A stretch of DNA of 64,000 bases from Coffea arabica (taxonomy: Eukaryota > Streptophyta > Magnoliopsida > Gentianales > Rubiaceae), in assembly GCF_036785885.1 (NCBI RefSeq), contig NC_092317.1:3722501-3786500 (forward strand), written 5' to 3'. The translations under genes and the position numbers were made by a program. The notes beneath the pieces were generated by a model, which ran no database searches, was not told the DNA's origin, and saw nothing but the letters and a program-made list of their open reading frames with translations. This document shows positions 12,738 to 24,989 of this stretch, one piece after another; positions within the stretch are counted from its first letter, which is position 1, and the number at the start of each line of letters is the position of its first letter.

Positions 12738-12756
12738 CGTGGCTAAATACAATTGG
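12738..12756 (-). promoter_or_regulatory. Perfect ER-stress response element (ERSE) upstream of SDF2
   Basis: Read on the SDF2 strand this is exactly CCAAT-N9-CCACG (plus strand CGTGG, nine bases, ATTGG). The CCACG half overlaps a UPRE-like TGACGTGG at 12735-12742 on the plus strand, and a second TGACGTG lies at 12774-12780. It sits about 445 bp above the SDF2 ATG. ERSE and UPRE are known sites for bZIP28/bZIP60 with NF-Y in plants, which fits an ER chaperone gene. Confidence 0.75.
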
Positions 12757-13285
12757 ATGACCAGTAAGTCACCTGACGTGTCCCTGGCTTCGCGCTACTG
12801 TGGACTTTTTTTTCTTTCTGTTGCTTTTAATAATTTCCTTAATCAGCGATGCATTAGAAATTTCTAAAAGAAAACTTTCAAAATAGGAATTAAAAAGAAA
12901 AGGTTTTCCAAAAGAAAATTAATTCAACTGTAGATAAAAAAAAAAAGAGACTAAGCTCGAACCTTGATTTTTCTAAGGGTGCATAATATAGCTCATGACA
13001 TAGATGGTTATTAGTAATAGCAAAATTTTACTTAAAATGTTCAAATTCATTTCCCCATTCTATTCGTAATAAATTTTGGGTCTCCAGTAGCAATGCTGCA
13101 TATTATAGTGCTCACTGAAGTTTAACAAATTAGCCAAAAATTTTTTTTTTTAATAATTAAAGAAAACCACAAAGAATGGAAAAGGACCAAAATTCACAAG
13201 AATGATCCTTGATGCCAAAAGTTCAATCAATCACAAACTAAACCCCGATAGGTAATTAGTAGGCCATTAACAGCACATCCAAGGA

Positions 13286-13856
13286 TCATGCACAATGCTC
13301 GTCTATAATCTTCCAGGCTTTGATGTCAAGATTAGTGTTGCTGGCTGCCCCCCGCACCAAAAATGCACGGCCAGTTAGGCACAAAAATCTTTTGTCATCT
13401 GCAGCATCTTGTGAGTTGTGAACGTAGCTCGTCAACTTATTTGCATAGAACTGCAATAGATACATGGAAAGCAAACCAATTAGTAGGTTTATTGGCAAGG
13501 AGCTAGCAGAAGAATCAAGCTGGTCTAATGTCCAAATTGACGTCTTCTTGCAGATTTTTTTTTCCCCGCGTATTGTAATTGATGGAAATTAAGTTGAAGG
13601 TCTAGTCCCTGCTTTATGCTCCTGGCACGGTGGACCTCTGCTTGCTCTAACAAACCGTTCCAAGCACAGTTGTAAAATCAGAGAACATCTGAACTCCTAG
13701 TAGCCGTCTCTTTAATTTCTCCGCTTCCTGTTGCTGTGAAGCTGTGGACATTCTTGAAACTGTTGCAAAGTTCAGCTGCTTCATTATCTTGTAAGACCCA
13801 GGCTTCGATGCACCAGCAGTCACTGAAATCTTAATTTGAACTCCTTTTGAGTACCA
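13286..13856 (-). pseudogene. Unrecognised two-exon coding remnant
   Basis: A terminal exon at 13286-13451 follows a strong acceptor (TATCTATTGCAG|TTC) and encodes FYANKLTSY..FLCLTGRAF..IIDEHCA then a stop. An open stretch in compatible phase lies just upstream on the same strand, 13656-13856, ending ACG|GTTTGT, a possible donor; it begins after a TAA with WYSKGVQIK and includes AEKLKRRLLGVQMF. Spliced together they give about 120 residues without a stop. I do not recognise the family, and no start codon or earlier exon is evident. It may be the 3' end of a decayed gene, a lineage-specific gene, or chance. Confidence 0.3.
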
Positions 13857-16800
13857 TTAAGTGAGTCTAATATGCTACCACTCGCATGCCGGATTCTCCA
13901 ACGTGGAAGAAATGCCTTAATTACAGATGAAAGAGATGGCTTCTAAAGCCCCTTCTAGCCTGGAACGAGAAAGGGAAATGATGTAATGATACTCTTCACT
14001 CCATATATATAGATGGCCCGCGCAATGTTTCATTTTCTTGTCATTCTTGTTCCATCTTCACTCTTTGCCACAGATCACTTCACCGGTTTCCTCTTGGTTA
14101 GCAGCAGGAGATCATTTAACAAGAATGTCCTTTGCTAGCTACTGTGCTACATCCAAAAGGAACACGAAAACAAGATTTGTACATAGGTGTGAGAGTGTGG
14201 CTATGGATTTTTCTAGTACGCAAGGCTTCTACGAAATGTTAATTGATTAGATTAATTATCAATTCTCGTCCAAAGAATTCCAATTAATTAATTGATGAAG
14301 CTTATGCCTTGGAATTGTTGCTTTGACATGCCTTGGAAGAACAATTGCACCTAGCAATCAGTATAATTGCAGTTCGTCTTGCTTTGACATTTAAGTTTTA
14401 CCAGTATAACTGCAATTGCACCTAGAACAATTAATTCCTACTGCATGCTTTGACATGCCTGTTGGTGAATGAAATCGTAGTAGGAATTAATTGAACCTCG
14501 GTATAATCCACGAACTTCAAGCTCAGGGAAGCTAAGTGTTGAAGCTTGTATTGAAGTCTGGAAGAAGTTAACGGGCATATACGATTTTCACATAGAAATT
14601 CAGTGAAATATGCGTAATGCTCTGGCGAAACAAGCAAGTATAAGAAGTATCATTCATTCCCTCATGTTTCTATGGCTCCAGCAAAACATGACAGTTAAAA
14701 CATTTATTGGCATGTTGAAGTGAAATCCAAACGTGATTATTGAGTCACTAAAAGAAGTTTAGGTTTTGGTGACTTATAAGATCACTACAAGCCACAAAAA
14801 CTTCAACCGGTTTGTTATTTAGAGAAAAGCCAGCAGGGGACAATGTGGTACGATTATTTCTCTTCCTTCAACTGATTTGTTATTTAGAGCAAAGCAGATA
14901 TAATTTTGTTTCTTGCTGCATCCAAAAATTCGTACCTCACTTCTGTTGTAATACTGTCTTGCTCATCGTGTTTGTGGATGACGGAGATATGCATCGCATG
15001 GACTTCCTTAATGTTGCTTTCCTTCATTTTGTCCACAATATGAGGTGTATGAAAAAGATCATCTTCCTGTAACTTCACAATAAAATTTGAAGGTGTACAG
15101 GAAGATAATCAGTGTGGAATGTCCCATTTGGATTGTTATTTTCTGAATCTTTTATATATAAAAAAACATATACTGCAACGATTTGATGTATGTAATGTAA
15201 AACAGTAATTAACAAATATGGAAAAAAAAAAGTAAAAATTTTTCTTTGAAAATCTCCTATCCAAACAAACTTAATAGTGTTTTGAGCAAGTGAGAATTCT
15301 TGTAGTGGTTCTGCATGGGCCACTCTAAATTCGTCTTGCTGCATTACCTAATTTTGATTTCGTGATCGCGAGTTTGATTTTGTTTGGAGCAAGTGAAATA
15401 TGATGTTTGGAATTGAAGATTTTCAAAGTTCTTGAATTGACAACATCTTCTTTCTTTGCATTCTAGAAAAAGGCAAACCAACCCTCAAAAAAGAAGAAAG
15501 AAGGGGAGGAACAAAAGGGGGGAAACCAGGAAGCAAGTGAAAGGTAGTCTACTGACTTTCCACAATTTTATCGCTGGTGGTCTACAACTGAAAGCATATT
15601 ATCCCGGAATCAGGTAGTTTAGATTTCTACGCATATGCCTTTAAGGTGTTCTTTAGGTAGACACAAGAAAAAATCAGCCAAGGATTGACATGTATCGTAA
15701 ACAAAGCGTTTATCTTTTATCGTAAATGAAGATTACTTGTGAAAAACAAGAAATGGTGGTGGTATATTTTTTATGATTGTGGACATCGATTTGTGTTTGA
15801 CTAATATTATTACAAGTCCCAAAAGCTTTTCAAGGATTGGGGGTCCGTCGGCGTCCACCATTATTATTACCTAAAAGAGAAAACAGCAAACAGTTCCCAC
15901 AATCGGAAAAAACAGGATACAAAGGTGGAGGATCCATTTTATTAGCATTTAATAAATGTAATCATGTGGATAAAATGGCTCTTACATTTTCATTTCTTAT
16001 GCTATAGAAGAAAAGGAAAAGTTGCTAAAATAGCACCTTAATGATCTGAAATCCCCAGCAGTTTAATTTTAATTAGTGCTCATGCATGTTTTTTTTTTTT
16101 TAGCACCACCTGATGGATTAACTCTAAAAAGGTATAACTTGAAAATTCATTCTTGATGTTGTCTTCTTTCTCCATCCTCTTTTCTAAAGGATGCGGAATC
16201 TATTCTGTCATTAAATTCTTTAGATCAGCCAGAAATGCACAAACGAACTGGCAGCTGGCAACCACAACGCAAATTAAGCTCCCTCCCTAGATAGCTAAGG
16301 TGGATTTATTAGTGCATGAAAATTGGATTTGCCATTTTTCCACTACGTTAATTAACCAGAAGCGACTTTAATTTACTTGTTTACGTTTATGTAGATTAAG
16401 GTATATTTATGCTGCTTCATGGACAGAAGGATGAGGAACCAGGGAGGAGAGGAGAAAAGAAAACAAAGAAAGTTAAGGGGAAAAAAAAAGAAATTAAAAG
16501 AAACAGAGAGAGGGAAAGAAACCCTCTAAAAATTTAATTATAAGTCAAATATTATTGAGAACTAAATTGTAGTTCGTACAAATTTTGTTGGTTAGTTTGC
16601 CTCTCTGACCAACAACGTTAATTGTCAAAAAAAAAAAAAAAAACAAGAGCTAATAAATACTGGGAGTTTGTTAAATTCAGGATTCAGAACACGACCAAAG
16701 TCAATGTGGGGAAGGAGAGCTTTAGGCGTAGGTGTAACTACAAAGAGAAACTTCCCCGAACATGGTTGAAATTTTCTAGCTAAGGTTGTTGCACTTAGAT

Positions 16801-18768
16801 TATGCATTGAATTTTTTTCTGGAAGACTGGAACTAACTTGAGATGACAAGTCCGTGTAAATAATGAGCCAACATAATTAAATTTATTTCGCTCAAGAACC
16901 TGCTATGAATATGCTAATTAAGGTTTTCTCAAAAGGGGAAAAAAAAAAAAAAGAACTGGTGAATAATTAGTTTTAAACCAGAACACTGGATTCCTAGTTT
17001 ATTGAATGTGAAAGCCAAATTTTGCACCAGTTTCCAACTAAAACCCTCTAGCCTTTGCTGTCTGATTGTCACGATACAGTTGAAATTGAAATGTCAGAAA
17101 CAGGTGATTGGTGTTCGTCAAAGAAGGTAGCAACTACAAAAAAAAAAAAAAAATTTCCCCGTTTCTTTTGCCCTTCTTTTCTTAACCAGTAATCTTACAT
17201 TAAGAAAACATCGATCAGCTAGCACAAGAACGTACGTAATTTTCAAAATTGGCAAACTGATTCGGTTCGAGTTTAGTCCAAGTGCTATGGATAAGAGGGG
17301 GCTGTTGTAAGCGTTTGTTTCGTCTGATGTTCTTCAATTGACTTGAGAAGCCGGTTAAGAGGTCATCGAAAATGACCATTTTTTGAGGACCAAGTCATTC
17401 ACAGATATGAAAGAAATGCCAAATGCAGACTTCTTATGTCGATTGAACACAGAGTTGGTGAAGTATTTCAATCAAATGCATTTGGAAAGGAGTGAACCGG
17501 TCACGCGGTTTGAATTTTTTTCTCTTGCAGCCGAAGTAATAAGAAATAGAAGGAACAAATTAACGGTGGGAAGATAAAAGTTGGTACCGTTTGACTCTCA
17601 AGTAGAGTTCACATATGGGTACTCTTGTATTAGAATCATTAAATTCCACTACGAGTATGAGTCTTAATGATTCTGTTTGGCTTAGAACCGGGATAGATTT
17701 CATTCAGTCAATGAACTAATCGATTTGAGATTCAAATAGTAAGCGTGGAATGATAAGGGCAAAACTAGCACTTTCATTGCCATTGCAGGATGCCGAACAA
17801 TAGGTATAGGTGTTATTAATTTTGACACCCATTTCTTACGATTATTCATAACTGTTTACCAAATCCCCCTACCTAAATCTAGTAACCTAAATTTAGACTT
17901 CTAGGTTATGTTCAAGAACTTGATTCTTCATTTCTCTCGTCCAAATTTCTTTTTTAAAATTTTTTCCTTGTGTGGAAGTAAATTAAGAAGCATGTTGTCT
18001 ACTTTAAACCCGTCAGCAATGTTTACATGTCACATATTTGTGAATAAATTCAGTGCACAACATTTCTTTTTGCTACAACAACTATTACTGCAAGGAAAAT
18101 AGCCTGCGAGACACCCTCTTAACCCAATATTTGCCGTCTTACTATGAGAAAGATTTGTGATGATTTACATCAGATTAAGGCAAAAGTGCTTTGCGTATGA
18201 GAGATATGGAAGCTGATACAAAGCATTGAATCAAAGAAGTTTAGCGTAATTGAAATATAAGGTTAAGCACTAAAACTGGGCTGGACATGCAAGGCAATAA
18301 TAGGATCCTCTCGTTATGGTCTTCTGTGACTGCCGTAATCTTGATTCTTGATAACGGAAGAAAAATAATACTTCTGTTTATGAACAAACTAGTGAAAGCG
18401 AAGGCAATAACTTCTGTTTATATCTAGAATTCCAATTGGGTCTTTTGATTTGTCAGAGTTGCATCAATTAGGAGTTTTGGGCAGCATTCTAGGGAGTGGT
18501 CTTAAACCCCATGATTGATTAATGTGCCAGGATTCAAACTTCTGATTCCATACACATACAGGATGAAAACTAATACGCTACTATTGGCCAATGGTCGGAC
18601 TGTTTTATCCACGTTAGGAAAGATGTTTAATGCAAACCCTATGCAAGTAGAAACGTTTTGTACCATTAATTTTTATTTGTGTGCATAACCAAAAAATGAT
18701 GGGCTTGGCTTGCTTTGCCTAATTGGTTCTAGAATTTCTCTGCCCTCAACTGTTGTAACTCGTAACCT
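13857..18768. other. Gene-free region upstream of the CCR repeat array
   Basis: About 4.9 kb of AT-rich DNA with several A or T homopolymers (for example near 16095, 16630 and 17140). It contains one MITE at 15118-15272. Open frames are short and resemble no known family. Confidence 0.6.
15118..15272. mobile_element. MITE family B, copy 1
   Basis: About 155 bp beginning near CCATTTGGATTG and ending ATCCAAACAAAC. It contains the family hallmark CTGCAACGATTTGATGTATG and shares layout with copies at 20951, 55967 and 58298. The 3' end is followed by TTA, the likely target duplication, but the 5' copy of TTA is not clear. Confidence 0.6.
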
Positions 18769-19685
18769 GGCTGGATATTTGATATTCTTTGTCATTTCTA
18801 TTATTACAAAAGAGTAAATCTTATATATACTGACGGTGTATACATTATCACCGTTGAATTCATGATATGTATGTAAAAATTGAATTTCAAATTCAAATTT
18901 TGCATAGTTGTCATTCATCCGACGCTGACGGTGTAAACACTTTCAATGTAGAAAAATTAATCCATTACAAAAAAGTAAATCTTATATACACTGACAGTGT
19001 ATACACTATCACCGTTGGATTCATGACATGTGTGCAAAAGTTGAATTTCAAATTCAAATTTTGCATAGTTATCATTCATCAAACGCTGACAGTGTATACA
19101 CTGTCAGTATAGGAAAGATTAATCTATTATAAAAGAATAAATTTTATATACACTGACAGTATATACAAGTACAGGAAGGCTTACCAAAAGACTTGATAAA
19201 AGAAGGCTGGATATTTGATAATCTTTGTCATTTCTATTATTACAAAAGAGTAAATCTTATATACACTGACAGTGTATATACTATCACCGTTGAATTCATG
19301 ATATGTATGCAAAAATTGAATTTCAAATTCAAATTTTGCATGATTGTCATTCATCCGACGCTGAATTCAAATTTTGTATAGTTGTCATTCATCCGATACT
19401 GAGAGTGTAAACACTTTCAATGTAGAAAAGATTAATTCATTACAAAAGAGTAAATCTTATATAAACTGACAGTGTATACATTATCATCGTTGGATTCATG
19501 ACATGTATGCAAAAGTTGAATTTCAAATTCAAATTTTACATAGTTGTCATTTATCCAACGCTGACAATGCATACACTTTCAGTATAGAAAAGATTAATCC
19601 ATTACAAAAGAGTAAATCTTATATACACTCGTCACAACGTATACAAGAAGGCCTACCAAAAAACTTGATAAAAGAAGGCCCTACA
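18769..19685 (+). repeat. Higher-order tandem array of a palindromic repeat
   Basis: A monomer of roughly 145-165 bp recurs four times nearly complete and twice truncated. Each begins AGAGTAAATCTTATATACACT and contains TGAATTTCAAATTCAAATTTT. Its ends are near-palindromic (TATACACTGACAGTGTATA), like MITE termini. Monomers are organised in a larger unit: GGCTGGATATTTGATA at 18769 recurs at 19205, and CTACCAAA.AACTTGATAAAAG closes both units near 19195 and 19675. The array ends about 140 bp before the first AC element of the reductase promoter. Short frames in it are repeat shadows, not genes. Confidence 0.8.
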
Positions 19686-19825
19686 ACGAATGAAGTAGAC
19701 TTTCATCATCCAACCACCTCTGGAATCCTAATATATTTTCCTTAGTTTTGTTACTTATTTAATTAACTCGACCTGTCTATACATATATCCGGAAAATCAC
19801 CAGCAGTTTAATTTAATCTTTTATA

Positions 19826-19980
19826 ACCAACCCACTTGTCCCTCTCTGGCCTCTTCTTTCAGGAATTTCTGTTTATCTAATATCTATCACCATTTTCCTT
19901 TTATATTACTATTTCTAATTTTTTTTCTTTACTCGAGTGTGGTAGGTGAGCCAGTGAACGTTATTTTTCGCACTATAAAT
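19826..19980 (+). promoter_or_regulatory. CCR core promoter with AC elements and TATA box
   Basis: AC-II (ACCAACC) lies at 19826-19832 and AC-I (ACCTACC, minus strand) at 19941-19947. A TATAAAT box is at 19974-19980. A further ACCAACC is at 20081-20087 in the leader. AC elements are known MYB-binding sites of lignin-pathway promoters. No ATG occurs between the TATA box and 20145, which supports the chosen start. Confidence 0.7.
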
Positions 19981-20144
19981 TCCACTTGAATCACAGCCTT
20001 TTTCTGTACTTTGGGTCTCTCCTTTGCCTTTCATTGCAGAAGAAATTTTGTTCTCGCGCGCAGAAATCTTCTCATTACTTACCAACCTCACGTCTCACCT
20101 AAACCAAAAAGAAAAGAAAAGAAAAGAAAAACCAGGTCAGAAGC

Positions 20145-23100
20145 ATGCCTTCAGTTTCCGGCCAAGTCGTCTGTGTCACTGGCGCCGGTGGATACATCGC
20201 TTCCTGGATAGTTAAGCTCCTCCTTGAAAAAGGCTACACTGTTAGAGGAACTGTTAGAAACCCTGGTAAGATCAAATATCATTCCCTCCTCTTGACTTTG
20301 TATACTTGCGTGTTATGGTTTTCATCTTTTCTTAGACGGGAAAAAAAATGATTTTTTTACATGGCTGGTTGCTAAATTATTGATCATGTCTTTCCATTAC
20401 TGGAGGAGGGAATTCTTGAGTGCATGAACATGTCAACAGCCAGTATGGTTATCAAAATGTTAGGTCCACCTATGTTTTTTTTTTTTTTTCCAAATTTTTT
20501 GTTTTGTATTAAGTGTAGATGATGCGAAGAATGGTCACTTGCGGGAGCTAGAAGGAGCAAAAGAGAGATTGACACTATGCAGAGCTGACCTTCTTGATTA
20601 TCAGAGTTTACGTGAAGCCATCAAAGGCTGTGATGGGGTTTTCCACACTGCTTCACCCGTTACGGATGATCCGGTAAGTTCAAAGTTGTGGATCATGGTA
20701 TCTTATACTGCATGTCTGTATCTCATCAGGAATCGACTCCTACTCACCAGTCACCAACCACCCTTTGATCTTTTCAATGTTGGTGAGAAAGTGAAAGAAA
20801 GCGATTGCAATCATCGCTATGGACAGCAATAGCATATTTTTACAAATTTTCTCGGTAGCTAATACTAGTATGCAAGATTAAAACCTTTTTTTTTTTGGGC
20901 GAAAAGCAAGATCACAAACTTTATGGCCCTGAAATAATTGGAAATAATTAGGTCCCGTTCGGATTGCATTTTTCTGGATTTTTTTGTAGAAAAATTATTG
21001 TAACAATTTGATATACGTGAGGTAAAAAGGTGATAAGGAGATGTGGTCACGGAAAACGTAATAATTTTTCTGAGGAAAATCGCAATCCAAACAGGGCCTT
21101 AGCATTTCTTAGATTTAAAAAAAAAAAGCAAAATTTAGAATATAATTTTGAGTTGGGTTTGGTGAAGGGCCCTACTTCTTGTTTATTATTATTATTATTA
21201 TTATTATTTTTGAACATATCTTTTGTTTATCTTTAGTTGGTGGCATGATGCTAAGTAACAGAGCACCTGCCCAGCACCATATATTTCTTTTTTGACATTC
21301 ACATTACCGGTAGCCTGTAACTCTCCATGGATCCCACCAACCACGGGCAATTTTTTTTTTATTTATTTATTTTGGGAAGGGGCGAGGGGCAAATGCGTAT
21401 GCATGACGCTAGAGGAAATTCAATAGTACTATAGTTTTATTTTTGATGCCTTTAATAATTGTAATAATGATGATGGAATAAACTCATAAAGGAACAAATG
21501 GTGGAGCCAGCGGTGATTGGGACCAAAAATGTGATCAACGCAGCTGCTGAGGCCAAGGTCCGGCGGATGGTTTTCACCTCATCAATTGGTGCGGTCTACA
21601 TGGACCCCAACAGGGAACCTGAAAAAGTTGTGGACGAGAGTTGTTGGAGTGATCTTGAATTCTGCAAGAATACTAAGGTTTGCTGCAACTCATCTTATCT
21701 GCTACATTTATAGCATTAGTCCATTAAATACTAGGAGACAAGAAGAAGAACCTTTTTTTTTTTTTCTCAAAACGGCAACATTTCATTCATGAAACTAAAA
21801 CAGATTACAATTGTTGGAGCAACTGCCCCTATTATCCGCCTGAACCAACTCAAGCAACCATGCTGGGAAGTCTGACTTCCATTCAGCAGTTTCTTTCAGA
21901 TTTATAGCAAACTTTGCTAAAGAATGACTAACAGAGTTGTTTTCCCTTCTAGTGAAGGAAAAGCAACATTCATAAAAACTAAGCTTCAGACTGTTTATAT
22001 CTGAGAGCACAGCAGCAATTTCTACATCATCCCCCCCATTTGTAACTCTATCAATAACATTCTTGCAATCAGACTCAAATTCTACCCTCCGCCACCCTTG
22101 TTGTTTAGCCACCAGCATTGCTGATCTTAAAGCCAGTGCTTCCTCCATCTTTGGAGTTGAACAGCTCATGCCTGGTACTGCCCAAGCTCCAACCAATTCC
22201 TTCTGCCACGTCCTTGCCACCAATCCCCAACCTGCTCTCTCCTTGTTTTGATGCACTGCTGCATCAGAATTGATCTTCACCCATGCCTTCTTTGGTTCTT
22301 TCCAAGTACTCAGCTCTTCCCTCCCTAACTTTGCAGTTCTGCTTGAGTTTCCTTCCACCATTTGCCCCTCCTGATACTCCCTCCATACAAGAAGAAGAAC
22401 CTTGCAAGTCATTTATTTTGTTCTTTAACGTGGACTCGAACACTTAATTTAGGTGGGGAATGTTGAATATACCGCCCAACAAAAGCTTGATGCTTGATCA
22501 TGCGATGAACAAGTATATAGAAATGTGACATAACTCATTACACACATCATTTGTGCTTTTCGTGTAGGTGAGCAGCTTCCAAAGTTGCCAACTTAACCTG
22601 GCTGCCCTTAAAATATTCCGTTGAATTTTTACTGGGATCTGTCACAATTTTATGAACAGTGATCCCTTTTGGATCTTACGTATAGCTAGAACCAGATTTT
22701 GTAATTCTACCTTGCCCTTGTACATTGAATAGAGAGAATGACGGTATTGCAAAATTGTAACAAGATAGCAAAAAGATGGTAGAAAACTTTTGCCGGTGAC
22801 CGACACATAGTCCAAACCATTAGTGATGATCCTACAAGGTTGATGCTAATTGATGATGGTACGTGCAGAATTGGTATTGCTACGGGAAAGCTGTGGCAGA
22901 AAAAGCAGCATGGGACGAAGCCAAGGAGAAAGGGGTGGATTTGGTGGTGATCAACCCGGTGCTGGTGTTGGGACCATTGTTGCAACCGACCGTGAATGCC
23001 AGTATTCTTCATATCCTCAAATACTTGACTGGATCTGCAAAGACTTATGCCAACTCTGTGCAGGCCTACGTGCACGTTAAGGATGTTGCATTGGCACACG

Positions 23101-24989
23101 TTCTTATCTACGAGACTCCCTCGGCATCTGGGAGATACCTCTGCGCCGAGAGCGTTCTTCATCGTGGTGAAGTGGTTGAAATCTTGGCCAAACTCTTTCC
23201 GGAGTACCCAATTCCAACCAAGTAAGTTCACTTGCTGCTCAATCATTCTGATTCTACTCCAACTCACTGTAACATTATTCATTACTTTTTATGTAAAACC
23301 CAGAAAAGCGGAAGTGGTAAATCAAATTTATGCTGTAGAAAATTAATGAGCCCACAAATTAATTTGGTGGCCGTTTGACTAATGTTAGGTGAAATGGTTT
23401 ACACCCAAAAATAAGAAATAAAAAAAAAGAGTTACTATTTGAAAAATGACGGCGATTTCTTGTTTACTAATTTGATTGATATCTTTCTGTTTCCGCAACA
23501 TTCTTTTTGTAGTCTTTACCCAACTTTATGTCAAAGATTTTGCTTCTCCAGTGATAGGTAATTGTTTCCCTCAAAATGGCCGGTGATTTGGCTTCTCAAT
23601 TTCACCAAACCAAAAAAGTTTTAGCTTTTGGAGGATGGAAATAGTTTTTTTTTTTTGGGACGCATGTGTAAGAAGAGGCTTTATTATTATTATTATTCTT
23701 TTTGGGTGTGGGGAGTGGGGGAGATTCATTTATTTGTCATCTCCAATGGTGTTGTAAACGGATTAGGGAGCACAAGTTATGCACAATATATTAGCATAAA
23801 CTATATTTTAGAGATCAATACAGTACATATAATAATCTTGTGGCTCTGAATGAAAACCCAAAATAAGCTCATGTTTGGAATTTCTGATAGTTTTTAGAAT
23901 CAGAAAAGCAATCCACTCGCTTTGACAATATGTTAAGAACTTCCTCTTTATTATACAATCAATTTGAATTGATTTTAACTTGAATTGGTACTATAACAAG
24001 AATGAGTACACACCAACCCTTTCTTATTCAATTATCTTTTTTCGTTGCTGGTTTGTGGGCTGGAGGAACTTGGAAGCTCCTTCACGTAAAGTGGTTTAGG
24101 TAACCTACTATGACAGGCAAAAGTAAGTTGTGTATCAAATCATTAGACGAAGGCATAATTGGCAGTCATCCTCCTTATTAAAAATGATAAAGAAAGAGAC
24201 CTCACCTACCGCCACGACCACGAGTCGTTTGTTATCTGCATACATCTCTACCTACCGGGGCCTTGTGTTTTGTGGCTTGCCATGGTTGAAAACGTATCCC
24301 TTTCGATCTATGTCATGGGGTCTAATCTCGTTCTTGTCCAAGAAAATCTAGTTCTGTCTTAATGCTTAGTGGCCCTATTTTGATATCCAAGTGTAGGGAA
24401 AGAACAATTTTGCTCCTCGCATGAGATGTATTAATTCTTGTTTCACTTGCGCATGAAAGTTCTGTCCAATCTGATGCTAGTTACTACACAAATTTTCTTT
24501 TTGAATTGAGTACGCATGTGGGGTTTTTTTTTTTTTTTTTTTTTGTGGTTTGAAGAATACACGTATGGATTTCAAATTTGCATCCACAATAATAGACTAG
24601 TATGTGCTAATTTCATCTTCTGCTCGTCATTGTTTTGGTCTCATACGTTATTGCCAACCATGCAGTGACTAGGATGAGATCATAAAATAGAGACATCTTG
24701 AATCTGCTGTACATTTTTTATATCATCTTGATTTGAGATGTTGACTTATTAGTTTGTGAACTGAGGTCTCATTTCATCGTGCAAACGGTTTGTATGGATG
24801 AACAGGTGCTCCGATGAAACAAGACCAAGAGCAAAAGCTTACAAGTTCACAAATCAGAAGCTCAAGGATTTGGGGTTTGAATTCACACCGGTGAAACAGT
24901 GCCTATATGAGACGGTTAAAAGCCTTCAGGAGAAGGGCCAGATACCCCTCCCCACTCGGAATGATGAGCCCATTAAAATTCACTACTAG
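20145..24989 (+). CDS. CCR: Cinnamoyl-CoA reductase
   Basis: Five exons, 20145-20265, 20519-20673, 21492-21677, 22869-23221 and 24806-24989, splice in frame to 332 aa. The enzyme reduces hydroxycinnamoyl-CoA esters to aldehydes with NADPH, the entry step of monolignol synthesis in the cytosol. The Rossmann motif [11 protein letters not shown] is at residues 11-21. R38-X5-K44 is the NADP-specificity motif. The signature NWYCYGK is at 155-161 with catalytic Y157 and K161. H202, K205 and R253, the residues that separate true CCRs from CCR-like proteins, are all present. Intron 2 holds a Tourist-like MITE and an ATT microsatellite; intron 3 holds a truncated LINE. The first ATG after the TATA box is the start. 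This looks like a functional lignin-type CCR. Confidence 0.96.
20951..21098. mobile_element. MITE family B, copy 2 (Tourist-like), in CCR intron 2
   Basis: 148 bp flanked by TTA on both sides (20948-20950 and 21099-21101), the 3-bp target duplication of PIF/Harbinger elements. Ends are GGTCCCGTTCGGATTGC and GCAATCCAAACAGGGCC, imperfect inverted repeats. The interior has TGTAACAATTTGATATACGTGA. It is non-coding. Confidence 0.75.
21183..21208. repeat. ATT microsatellite in CCR intron 2
   Basis: About eight uninterrupted ATT units lie inside intron 2, a likely length-polymorphic site. Confidence 0.9.
21755..22386 (-). mobile_element. 5'-truncated LINE with RNase H domain, in CCR intron 3
   Basis: About 632 bp flanked by identical 17-bp direct repeats, ACAAGAAGAAGAACCTT, at 21738-21754 and 22387-22403. 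An A-tail on the minus strand reads as T13 at 21753-21765. The minus-strand frame ending at 21795 encodes a plant-type RNase H domain (RVT_3): D in INSDAAV, E in [12 protein letters not shown] in FESDCKNVI and the [12 protein letters not shown] helix, as found at the C-terminus of plant L1-type ORF2. Reverse transcriptase and endonuclease are missing, so the copy is 5'-truncated. The remaining frame has no internal stop and the duplications match perfectly, suggesting a young insertion. It opposes CCR transcription. Confidence 0.88.

Noticed and set aside
18867-19745. Several small plus-strand frames
   Set aside because: They repeat the same residues because they are readings of the tandem array.
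21795-22412. RNase H protein as a host gene
   Set aside because: It lies inside a duplication-flanked, A-tailed LINE fragment, and its first ATG is in flanking intron sequence.
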